This document shows, piece by piece, positions 46,188 through 53,559 of a DNA stretch of 64,000 bases (position 1 is the stretch's first letter; every line of letters begins with the position of its first letter). Below the pieces are notes generated by a model, which was not told the origin of the DNA, did no database searches, and saw nothing but the letters and a program-made list of their open reading frames with translations. Location: NCBI RefSeq assembly GCF_001440405.1, contig NZ_LLXX01000067.1, forward strand, positions 62,340-126,339, read 5' to 3'. The stretch is from Bradyrhizobium valentinum. GTDB lineage: Bacteria > Pseudomonadota > Alphaproteobacteria > Rhizobiales > Xanthobacteraceae. Both the position numbers and the translations under genes were made by a program.

Positions 46188-46514
46188 ATGTTCACTCCGG
46201 CGCCCCGTGTGCAAGTGCCAAGCACCGCCGCGAACGGTGAAGTGTTTCCGGTCAAAACTCTGATCAGCCATCCGATGGAGACCGGGCTGCGGCACGATGA
46301 TCGCGGCAACGCCATCCCGCGCAAGATTATCAACAAGTTTATCTGTCGCCACAATGGCGTCGTGGTGTTCAGCGTCGATCTCCACGAAGCCATGGCGGCG
46401 AATCCTTTTATCGAATTCTACTTGCGCGCGACGGAGAGCGGCCGGCTCGAGTTCGTTTGGGAAGAGGATGGCGGCGGCGTCCATGTGTTGGAGCACCAGC
46501 TCACTGTCGCCTAA
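46188..46514 (+). CDS. soxZ: SoxZ, sulfur-carrier partner protein
   Basis: The 108-residue protein has the SoxZ immunoglobulin-like fold: VKTLISHPMETGLRHDDRGN, IPRKIINKFICRHNGVVVFS, and the end FIEFYLRATESGRLEFVWEE. SoxZ binds SoxY and stabilises it in the periplasm during thiosulfate or sulfide oxidation. TGGAGGTG precedes the ATG. There is no signal peptide, which is normal because SoxZ is exported with SoxY. No soxAX, soxB or soxCD genes are in the window. Confidence 0.93.
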   Translation: MFTPAPRVQVPSTAANGEVFPVKTLISHPMETGLRHDDRGNAIPRKIINKFICRHNGVVVFSVDLHEAMAANPFIEFYLRATESGRLEFVWEEDGGGVHVLEHQLTVA

Positions 46515-46598
46515 TGTCGTGGTCACGTTGCTATGCCCCTTCGCGCCATGAGCAAGGGGATCGGCGATCGCAAATACCGGGATGGAGCCGGTCTCAGC

Positions 46599-46904
46599 AT
46601 GCGCACAATCATCGCCGTTTCGATTGCCGCAGGTTCGTTCATCATTCTGGCCGATCGCAGCCAGGCAGCGGATCGCGATGGTGGAGCCCAACTCGCCGCG
46701 ATGTGCGCGTCCTGCCATCGTCTGGATGGCGGCGATGGTGGTATTCCGACGATCCTTGGCATGAGTCCGGAGATGCTCGCCCGCGCAATGCTTGCGTACA
46801 GATCGCGCGAGCGCCCGAGCCATATCATGCGCGCCATTGCCCTGTCGCTCAGTGATGAAGAAATCGCAACTGTGGCGCGCTATCTCGCAGCCCTGAACAA
46901 GTAG
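46599..46904 (+). CDS. Small periplasmic cytochrome c, FccA-like
   Basis: The 101-residue protein has a signal peptide (MRTIIAVSIAAGSFIILADR, cleavage near SQA) and one heme site CASCH. A methionine ligand candidate lies in ILGMSPEML, and a final helix reads EEIATVARYLAAL, as in class I cytochromes. It directly precedes a flavocytochrome c sulfide dehydrogenase flavoprotein gene, so it is probably the cytochrome subunit or the first electron acceptor. ATG 46599 is chosen because it gives a clean signal; the frame is open from 46533. Confidence 0.88.
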   Translation: MRTIIAVSIAAGSFIILADRSQAADRDGGAQLAAMCASCHRLDGGDGGIPTILGMSPEMLARAMLAYRSRERPSHIMRAIALSLSDEEIATVARYLAALNK

Positions 46905-46912
46905 GTTAGGCC

Positions 46913-48193
46913 GTGAAGTCCCCGACGCGTCGAGAGTTCGGCTACTTGACGGGAGGGATGACCCTCGCAGCACTCGGCCCTCGACTGGCAGCAAGCGAGG
47001 CCAAGGCGAAAGTGGTCGTCGTCGGCGGCGGCATAGGCGGTGCCACGGCCGCCAAGTACTTGGCCGCCAGCGCGCGAACAATCGAGATAACGCTGGTTGA
47101 GCCAAATCCGAACTATACGACCTGCTTTTTCAGCAACCTTTATCTCGCCGGGCTATGCTCGCTCGAGTCGCTTACGCACGGCTATAAGACGCTGGCGCAA
47201 CGATACGGCATAAATGTCATTCATGACTCCGTGGCAGCGGTTGATCCGGTCGCAAGAACCGTCGGGCTTAAGAGTGGTCCAAAATTACCTTACGACCGCG
47301 TCGTCGTTGCCCCTGGCATCGCTTTCAATTACGACGCCCTCGCGGGCTATGACGAGGCGGCGACGCAGGTCATTCCGCACGCCTGGAACGCGGGCCCACA
47401 GACGCAGCTGCTGCGACGGCAACTCGAAAGCATGGAGGATGGCGGCGTCTTTGTGCTCGTCGCACCCCCCAATCCGTTCCGCTGCCCGCCCGCCCCATAC
47501 GAACGCGCCTCTCTGATTGCTTATTATTTCAAACAGTACAAGCCGCACTCGAGGATCCTGATCCTTGATGCAAAGGACAGCTTCAACGCGCAGGATCTAT
47601 TTCTGGATGCGTGGGAGCGACACTATCGGGGTATGATCGAATGGCTACCTGCCCAATTCACCGGTGGAATAAAGACCATCGACGTGAAGGAGCGATCCGT
47701 CAAGACAGCGAGCGAGACGTTCAAGGCCGCGGTCGCAAATGTCATACCCCCGCAAATGGCCGGCCAGTTCACGCAGCAAAACGGCCTCGCGGATAAATCT
47801 GGCTGGTGCCCGGTCGATCCCATAACGTTCGAGTCGAAGCTACAGCCGGGAATCCATGTCGTTGGCGATGCGACCAGTGCGGGTGACATGCCGAAATCGG
47901 CGTTTGTTGCGAATAGCCAGGCCAAGGCCTGTGCATTTGCCATCGCCGAGGCACTTGCCGGGTCCGAGCGCGTTCCGCCTCGTTTGTTCAACACTTGCTA
48001 TACTCATCTTGGTCCCGACGATGCGGTGAGCAATGCTGTCAGCTTCAAGCCCGTGGCCGGAACGATCAAGATCGTCGACAATTTCGTCAGCCAGGTGCAG
48101 GAAAGCGCCGAAACCCGCCACCGGACCGCACGGGAGGCGCAAAGCTGGTACGCTGCCTTTGTGCGTGACACGTTCGGCTATGCCGCTTTCTGA
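46913..48193 (+). CDS. fccB: Flavocytochrome c sulfide dehydrogenase, flavoprotein subunit
   Basis: The 426-residue protein starts with a Tat signal (TRREFGYLTGGMTLAALGPR). It has the FAD motif VVVGGGIGGATAAKYL and the conserved Cys in NYTTCFFSNLYLAG. A second redox Cys follows in GWCPVDPITFESKLQPGIHV, and the C-terminal FCSD domain has YTHLGPDDAVSN. FCSD oxidises sulfide to sulfur in the periplasm and passes electrons to cytochrome c. GTG 46913 is the start, eight bases after the cytochrome gene. The 3' end overlaps the convergent copper ATPase gene by 16 bases. Confidence 0.92.
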   Translation: MKSPTRREFGYLTGGMTLAALGPRLAASEAKAKVVVVGGGIGGATAAKYLAASARTIEITLVEPNPNYTTCFFSNLYLAGLCSLESLTHGYKTLAQRYGINVIHDSVAAVDPVARTVGLKSGPKLPYDRVVVAPGIAFNYDALAGYDEAATQVIPHAWNAGPQTQLLRRQLESMEDGGVFVLVAPPNPFRCPPAPYERASLIAYYFKQYKPHSRILILDAKDSFNAQDLFLDAWERHYRGMIEWLPAQFTGGIKTIDVKERSVKTASETFKAAVANVIPPQMAGQFTQQNGLADKSGWCPVDPITFESKLQPGIHVVGDATSAGDMPKSAFVANSQAKACAFAIAEALAGSERVPPRLFNTCYTHLGPDDAVSNAVSFKPVAGTIKIVDNFVSQVQESAETRHRTAREAQSWYAAFVRDTFGYAAF

Positions 48194-50337
48194 TTTGAAG
48201 TGGCCGTGCTGCGAGATGCAGGAGCGCTCTCCGCCGCGGCGGACGGAACTGGTTGGGGCAGCCGCTCCAACCGCAGCGAATTCAGGACGACGATGATGCT
48301 TGAGCCGGCCATCACTGCCGCCGCCAGCACTGGCTGGAGGACTCCGACCATCGCCAGCCCAATCGCGATGAGATTATAACCGAACGCCCACGCCAGGTTG
48401 GTGAGAATGGTCGCGCGAACTGCGCGAGCGACGTCGATCACCCACGGCAGCGTCCGTAGCCCCCCGGGTGGGAGCACGACCGCTGCGGCCTCGCGAGCGA
48501 GGTCCGTCGCCGAACCGACGGCGATCCCGACATCGGCTCCGGCCAACACCGGCGCGTCATTGAGGCCATCGCCGACCATCGCTACCATGCCATGGTCATG
48601 CCGGCGGCGTTCCAGCGCCGCGCGTTTGGCATCGGGTGTGAGGCCCGCCTCGATATCGCCGCTCTCAATTCCGACCGCAGCGGCAATCCGCACTGCGGCT
48701 GCCGGAAGATCGCCGGTCAACAGCGTCACGCGCACCCCACGGCGGCGCAGCGCTTCGACGGTCGAGCGCGCCTCCGGCAGCGGCGTATCGTCAAGTGAAA
48801 GCACAGCATATGCCCGCTCGTCCCAGCCGACATAGATCACGGAATGGCTGCTCGCTTCACGCCGTCTCCCGTACTCAGCCAGATTTGGCGTCAGCGACCA
48901 ACCCAACTCCCGCATCAATGCGGCGCTGCCTGCCGCTACGATCCGACCGTCCGACTTGCCACGAATGCCACGCCCCGGCACGACTCGAACGTCGTGGATG
49001 GCGACTGGCTTGAGCCCGCGCGCAGCTGCCGCTGCAGCTATAGCGCAGGCCAAGCCGTGCTCGGAATGGCGCTCCAGTCCGGCGGCATGCGCGAGCACCA
49101 CATCGGCGCTGGTTCCATCGCTGTCGATAGCGACAACGCGCGCCTGACCCGAGGTGAGCGTGCCGGTCTTGTCAAAGGCGATCAGCCGGATGCGCGCCAG
49201 CACCTCAAGCGCGGCCGGGTCGCGCACCAGGCAGCCGTGTCGGGCCAGCCGTCCGATGCCCAGCGAGGTGGCCATCGGTGCCGCCAGCCCGACTGCGCAG
49301 GGACAGGCCACCACCAGTACCGCAAGGCCGATCAATAGCGCACGGTCGAACGGTAAGTGCCGCGCCCAATACACCGACGCTCCAATGCCCAGCACGAGAA
49401 TAATCGGCACGATGACGCCTACAATGTTGTCGGCGAGACGCTGGCTCGGGCTGCGGCGGATCAATGCATCCCGTACCGATCGACAAATCTGCGCCCAGCG
49501 GGTCGCGTTTGCCAAGCCGCAGCTTTGGATTAGGAGCGGCCCGTCAAGATTGATGCTGCCGGCGATCACATGCGAGCCGACGCCCTTGGCGATCTGCCGG
49601 CTTTCGCCTGTGATCAGGGCCTCGTCAGTGTGCGATTCGCCCTCCATGATCACGCCGTCGACGGGAATGCGTTCGCCCGGCCGAACTCGAACCAGCACAC
49701 CTGCGTCAACCTCGCGCACCGGCCGGCGGTACTCTCCGTCGCCAATGACGACGGTGGCCCACTCACTTTCCGCGGCCAAGAGCGGCTGCAGGTCACGCGC
49801 CGCCCGTGCACGCCCGGCGGCGTCGAGGTAGTAGCCCGCTGTGAACAGCATCAGCACCATGGTGGCCGTATCGAAGTAAACCTGCGGGCTGCCCTCGATG
49901 GTGGCAAAAGCGGAATAAAGGTAGGCGGCGCCGACGCCGAGCACGATGAGTGCCGAGGAGGTCAGGCGCCCCTCCATGCCGTGGAGCCACGCCTCGCGCA
50001 GAAACGGTCCGCCGAGAATGATCACCGCGGGTGTTGCGAACAGCCAGAGTAGAAGATGAATCCAGGGAAGCATCTCGGCATCCGCGCCGCTGAAGGCGTC
50101 GCTGTACAGGAGCAGGCTGAACAGCATGATATTCATGGAGAGAAAGCCGCCGACACCGAGCCGAATCAGCAGCCAAGCGGCCTCCCATTCCTCGGTTTTG
50201 CCGTGCTTGACCTGGTAGGCGATACAGCAGCCGTAGCAGCAGAATGCGCAAGCCTCACCGTTCACCGTGCGTCGCATCGCCCGCCGCCCGATGGGTAACA
50301 GGCAGTGGCTGCACAGCGCATGGTCCTGGGCCGTCAT
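48178..50337 (-). CDS. Copper-transporting P1B ATPase (CcoI/FixI type)
   Basis: The 719-residue ATPase has a Cys-rich N-terminus (CSHCLLP; FCCYGCCIAYQ) as in CcoI. Eight helices include the ion-binding CPCAVGLAAP, with the phosphorylation site DKTGTLTSG, TGES, and GDGLNDAPVLAGADVG. CcoI ATPases deliver copper for cbb3 oxidase assembly. The HP motif of heavy-metal pumps reads HSEHGLA, with Gly in place of Pro, which is unusual. ATG 50337 overlaps the TauE-like stop, and the frame further upstream lacks family features. It is the last gene of the oxidase operon. Confidence 0.93.
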   Translation of the reverse strand: MTAQDHALCSHCLLPIGRRAMRRTVNGEACAFCCYGCCIAYQVKHGKTEEWEAAWLLIRLGVGGFLSMNIMLFSLLLYSDAFSGADAEMLPWIHLLLWLFATPAVIILGGPFLREAWLHGMEGRLTSSALIVLGVGAAYLYSAFATIEGSPQVYFDTATMVLMLFTAGYYLDAAGRARAARDLQPLLAAESEWATVVIGDGEYRRPVREVDAGVLVRVRPGERIPVDGVIMEGESHTDEALITGESRQIAKGVGSHVIAGSINLDGPLLIQSCGLANATRWAQICRSVRDALIRRSPSQRLADNIVGVIVPIILVLGIGASVYWARHLPFDRALLIGLAVLVVACPCAVGLAAPMATSLGIGRLARHGCLVRDPAALEVLARIRLIAFDKTGTLTSGQARVVAIDSDGTSADVVLAHAAGLERHSEHGLACAIAAAAAARGLKPVAIHDVRVVPGRGIRGKSDGRIVAAGSAALMRELGWSLTPNLAEYGRRREASSHSVIYVGWDERAYAVLSLDDTPLPEARSTVEALRRRGVRVTLLTGDLPAAAVRIAAAVGIESGDIEAGLTPDAKRAALERRRHDHGMVAMVGDGLNDAPVLAGADVGIAVGSATDLAREAAAVVLPPGGLRTLPWVIDVARAVRATILTNLAWAFGYNLIAIGLAMVGVLQPVLAAAVMAGSSIIVVLNSLRLERLPQPVPSAAAESAPASRSTATSNQKAA

Positions 50338-51053
50338 GCTGGTTCTGTCCAACCATGCGCGAAGTGCACGGCGAAGGGCAGGATGCCGCGGCCAACGGTG
50401 ACGAGACCGAGCAGCAGAATGCAACTGCCGGCCAGCCACACGCCGCGCTGCCGCCACGCCGGCGCCAGCGCTCGGCCGACGCCGCCCATCAGAAGCATTG
50501 CGGGGAAGGTCCCAAGCCCGAACGCTGCCATGGTGAGAAAGCCCGGCAACGCTCCGGCCGTGCTCGTCGCCTGGGCGGCAAAGGCGTAGACCAGCGGACA
50601 AGGCAGGAAGCCGTTGAATACGCCAAACGAGAGCGGGGCGGCATGTCCCGGCGCCGTCAACAGGCTGCGCAGGGATGCCGCGAGGGTGCTCGCGCTGGAG
50701 CCTGTCGTGATGCGATGCAGACGCGGCAGCAGACCAAAGAACTGCAGCGCCATGGCGATCATCAGCAGTCCGGCGAGGATCGCGAGAATCCGCTGACCGG
50801 TGTCAAGCGGGCCGCTCAGCAGCGGGACTGTCGTTCCCTGCGGCGTGCATATGACCTGGCCGAAGGCGCCGGCGAGTCCGCCGAGAAAGCAGTAGGTCGT
50901 CAATCGACCGGTATTGTACAGCAGATGGCGCAGAACTGTCGCGCCGTGTCCCTCCGGATCGCGGCCCAGCGCGCAAGCGAACCCGCCGCACATACCGATG
51001 CAGTGAAAACTGCCGGCGAACCCCGCTGCGAAAATGACAATATAGGCGGTCAT
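50334..51053 (-). CDS. TauE/SafE-like (UreH) membrane protein of the cbb3 cluster
   Basis: The 239-residue protein has six helices with the family motif SFHCIGMCGGFACAL at the start, a repeat-like GFLPCPLVYAFAAQA in the middle, and FGLGTFPAMLLMGG. These are the sulfite-exporter/UreH-type proteins found beside CcoI genes, where they help metal delivery to cbb3 oxidase. The Cys and Met residues in the first helix could bind copper. Its stop overlaps the ATPase start, so the two are co-translated. The ribosome site is weak. Confidence 0.9.
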   Translation of the reverse strand: MTAYIVIFAAGFAGSFHCIGMCGGFACALGRDPEGHGATVLRHLLYNTGRLTTYCFLGGLAGAFGQVICTPQGTTVPLLSGPLDTGQRILAILAGLLMIAMALQFFGLLPRLHRITTGSSASTLAASLRSLLTAPGHAAPLSFGVFNGFLPCPLVYAFAAQATSTAGALPGFLTMAAFGLGTFPAMLLMGGVGRALAPAWRQRGVWLAGSCILLLGLVTVGRGILPFAVHFAHGWTEPA

Positions 51054-51103
51054 CGCAGACGCCCTGTTTACTCATGACCCGCAAGCTTTAGCCGCACTGT
51101 CCC

Positions 51104-51226
51104 CTATTCCCGAACGAGGTAAATCAGCCAGGCGCAGAAGCCGACGGTGCAGATCCCGTAGATCAGGAAGGCGACGACTTGGGATGGGCCTGCATCAGCC
51201 AACAAGAAAGCGGTGTGTTCCAACAT
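51104..51226 (-). CDS. 40-residue single-helix membrane protein
   Basis: GGAGGGACC directly before an ATG opens a 40-codon frame: a short polar start (MLEHTAFLLADAGPSQ) and one membrane helix (VVAFLIYGICTVGFCAWLIY) with two Cys, ending LVRE. The strong ribosome site and the position between the oxidase subunits and the TauE-like gene make it credible. It may be a small subunit or assembly peptide of the oxidase. I recognise no family. Confidence 0.6.
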   Translation of the reverse strand: MLEHTAFLLADAGPSQVVAFLIYGICTVGFCAWLIYLVRE

Positions 51227-51236
51227 GGTCCCTCCG

Positions 51237-51335
51237 TCAGCGCAGGGAAATCAGCACCACGTTCATAGTCAACTCAGCCGCCAGGAACAGCAGGTTCAGG
51301 CCCGCGACCACGAGAACAATCTTCGCTGCCAGCAT
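51237..51335 (-). CDS. 32-residue single-helix membrane peptide
   Basis: An ATG at 51335 opens a frame of 32 codons that is almost wholly hydrophobic (LAAKIVLVVAGLNLLFLAAE, then LTMNVVLISLR). It ends ten bases before the start of the 40-residue gene. The ribosome site is weak (aggcagaacggac). As one helix in the middle of the oxidase operon it may be a tiny subunit. Support is from context and hydrophobicity only. Confidence 0.45.
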   Translation of the reverse strand: MLAAKIVLVVAGLNLLFLAAELTMNVVLISLR

Positions 51336-51348
51336 GTCCGTTCTGCCT

Positions 51349-51370
51349 ATTCTAACAAGATTCTAACAAG
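51349..51370. repeat. Tandem 11-bp repeat
   Basis: ATTCTAACAAG occurs twice in direct succession, between the 73-residue gene and the 32-residue peptide gene. No stem is formed. It could be a regulatory or slippage-derived repeat; nothing else supports a role. Confidence 0.5.
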
Positions 51371-51390
51371 TCCCAGCTTCAGCCGGCCGC

Positions 51391-51612
51391 CTAAGGCCGC
51401 CCCGGCCCAACGCCACCCCAATAGGCGTACATATAGTACAGGCCCCAGGCGAACAGGACCGCGTAGGTGATAAGCAGCCACACCGGGATATATCCAACGC
51501 GGGCCTGAATGGTGCCGCCAGCATATTCCTCCAATTCCGGAGGCGAACTCTCACGCACCTCCAGCTTGGGGTGCGTCGGGCTTTCCGGGTCGCTCTGCTG
51601 CAGGTCCGTCAT
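51391..51612 (-). CDS. Small membrane protein resembling the N-terminal anchor of CcoP
   Basis: The 73-residue protein has a polar N-terminus rich in Glu/Pro and one membrane helix: ELEEYAGGTIQARVGYIPVW, then LLITYAVLFAWGLYYMYAYW and GGVGPGRP. The order acidic GI/TI motif, Pro-Arg-x-P/VW, helix, then GxGP resembles the N-terminal anchor of CcoP (DGIxExDNPLPRWW, helix, YPGLG). The heme domains of CcoP are instead fused to CcoO in this operon. GGGAGG before ATG 51612 supports the start, which lies 62 bases inside the upstream gene. Confidence 0.65.
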   Translation of the reverse strand: MTDLQQSDPESPTHPKLEVRESSPPELEEYAGGTIQARVGYIPVWLLITYAVLFAWGLYYMYAYWGGVGPGRP

Positions 51613-51763
51613 CGCCGACCTCCCTTTGATAGAATCGTAAAGCTGCTTCATCTGCCCCGTGGAACGCGCCTGAGAATACGCCCCAAACGAAGATGCAGAC
51701 CGCGCCGAGGCTCATCATCAACGCGGCGAGATAGGGGCCTACGATCTCGAAATTGGTGATCAT
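51551..51763 (-). CDS. CcoS-like small membrane protein
   Basis: The 70-residue protein has one helix (YLAALMMSLGAVCIFVWGVF) followed by SGAFHGADEAALRFYQREVG and a Pro-rich tail. The pattern FxWxxxSGxFxxxD after the helix resembles CcoS, needed for cofactor insertion in cbb3 oxidase, although the match is short. AAGGAG eight bases before the ATG is strong. It sits 23 bases after the CcoO-type gene and its 3' end overlaps the 73-residue gene by 62 bases. Confidence 0.6.
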   Translation of the reverse strand: MITNFEIVGPYLAALMMSLGAVCIFVWGVFSGAFHGADEAALRFYQREVGDDGPAAERPGKPDAPQAGGA

Positions 51764-51786
51764 GGTTCATTCTCCTTGGCGGCCGC

Positions 51787-53559
51787 TCAAGGTTGTTTGG
51801 CCGCGGCCGCCCCACGCGGACTGCCACGCGCCGCCTTCGATCCGCCGGTCCTCTGCGCGCGCCCGTTCGGAATATAGGCTTTGTCCGGCGTGTCCGCTTG
51901 CAGTTTGGGATCGTTGAGCGCGGTGCGATCGGCGGGCGCGATCGGGAGCGGCTCGCCCGTGATGGGATCCGTGAAGGCGGAGAGCGAGAGCACGTAATAG
52001 GCGAGCGCCCAGCGGTCTTCCTCTGGCAGCGAGTCGCGGTAATTAGGCATCGGCGTGCCGCTCAACCCGGTCGTCATGGTCCGGAAGATGTCTTCGACCG
52101 CCGGACCTGACTTGAACTGGCCGGTGGTCAGATCGGCGGGCGGGATCGGAAAGCCGAGATCGTCCTTCAAGCCGGCAGCCTTTTCGCCGTCGCCCCTGCC
52201 CGTATTGCCGTGGCACTCCCAGCATTTGGCGATCTGCCAGACCTCTTTGCCGCGGACGAGGATCTGTTGCGACGGGGTCGGCGGCCGTTGGATATGTAGG
52301 GGAGCGCCCGGCGGTTCCTCGATAAAGAACGAATATGGCTTCGCCGGATCGGAGCGATCGACCGCGAGCTCATATTTGATGTATTGGATGACCGCGAGCC
52401 GATCCGTCAGCGGCAGCTCGTACCAGGGCGGCATGGCGGTGCCGCGCACGCCGCGCGTGATCGTGCGCAAGAGATCGCCGTCGGTCGGGACAGGTTCCTT
52501 GGTCAGCCTGAACTTGAAGACCGCCGCTGCAAAGCTTCGCGGCCGCTGCCGATACAGGAACGTCGCAGCGGGGCCGTTCCCGTCGCCCTTGGCGCCATGA
52601 CAGCCGACACACCGCCGCTCATAGACGACCCGGCCATAGGCAATCCACTCGGAAGAGCGCGGCAGCGTGGCCTGCGTCACCTCAAGCTGCTGCGGCTCGA
52701 ACACGTCGCGCCATTTGCCACGGTTCATGCCGAGTTTTTGCAGATAAGCAATCAGACCTTCGAGTTCTTTCGTCTCGGCCGCGATCATGACCGTGTTGCC
52801 GATATATTCGTTATTCGGGACAATGATCGCCGGAGCTTTGTCGCGTGCTTCCAACGGGACGAACAGCAGCCCGCCGGCGTTCGGCGTGAGTTTGACCTGC
52901 ACCTTGCTTGAAAAGTCGAACAGCTTTTGTGTGACCGCATTGTTTTCCAGCGTGCGATTTCCGGCCCCGTCATCGACGATCTTGACCGGATCCCGGGGCG
53001 TGTCGAACAGCCCCCGATACGGCGCCATGATCGAGTCAGGCAATAGCTCACGCGGATTCCAGAAATGGGCGAAATGCCACTCGTTGCTGTATTTGAGCCC
53101 AACCCGGGTCAGGTCCGGCCCGATGCGCCGGGTGCCGAACAGATGCGGCACATCATAGGCGTATTCGCCGGCCTCGCTCACCGGGCCCCAGCGGCGCGTC
53201 TCGCCGGTTACCGGGCGCACATACTGCGAATGACAATACCAACAGCCCTCGCGCAGATAGATTTGGCGGCCGAGCTGCTGCGTCGGCGTGTAATCGGTGG
53301 CGTCGCTGAGCATCCATTTGAGTTGGCCGTAATCGGTACGGACGACGGCAGTCACCTCGGTGGTACGGGCCGAGGGCTCGATGAAGGGGAGAACGCCCTG
53401 GGTAAGCACGGCGAGGAAGAAGAAGATGATGCCGGCGACCAGCGCGACGAAGCGCGCGCTGATGGCTTCAGGCCTCCAGCGCCACCAGGCACGCCACCGG
53501 GCGGCGCGGCTTTCGCCCACTCCACCACGCGGCCGAGTGCTGTCGTCATGTGCGCTCAT
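51787..53559 (-). CDS. CcoO-CcoP-type fused triheme cytochrome c oxidase subunit
   Basis: The 590-residue protein starts with one membrane helix (about residues 34-58) and a CcoO domain with YLREGCWYCHSQYVRPVTGE, GTRRIGPDLTRVGLKYSNEW and NPRELLPDSIMAPY. Two further cytochrome c domains follow, with CVGCH (near residue 318) and CWECH (near 446) and the Met-ligand regions GTAMPPWYELP and GTPMPNYRDSLP. It therefore combines CcoO (about 200-280 residues) with the diheme part of CcoP. It should carry electrons from cytochrome c to CcoN. The ATG overlaps the CcoN stop. Confidence 0.93.
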   Translation of the reverse strand: MSAHDDSTRPRGGVGESRAARWRAWWRWRPEAISARFVALVAGIIFFFLAVLTQGVLPFIEPSARTTEVTAVVRTDYGQLKWMLSDATDYTPTQQLGRQIYLREGCWYCHSQYVRPVTGETRRWGPVSEAGEYAYDVPHLFGTRRIGPDLTRVGLKYSNEWHFAHFWNPRELLPDSIMAPYRGLFDTPRDPVKIVDDGAGNRTLENNAVTQKLFDFSSKVQVKLTPNAGGLLFVPLEARDKAPAIIVPNNEYIGNTVMIAAETKELEGLIAYLQKLGMNRGKWRDVFEPQQLEVTQATLPRSSEWIAYGRVVYERRCVGCHGAKGDGNGPAATFLYRQRPRSFAAAVFKFRLTKEPVPTDGDLLRTITRGVRGTAMPPWYELPLTDRLAVIQYIKYELAVDRSDPAKPYSFFIEEPPGAPLHIQRPPTPSQQILVRGKEVWQIAKCWECHGNTGRGDGEKAAGLKDDLGFPIPPADLTTGQFKSGPAVEDIFRTMTTGLSGTPMPNYRDSLPEEDRWALAYYVLSLSAFTDPITGEPLPIAPADRTALNDPKLQADTPDKAYIPNGRAQRTGGSKAARGSPRGAAAAKQP

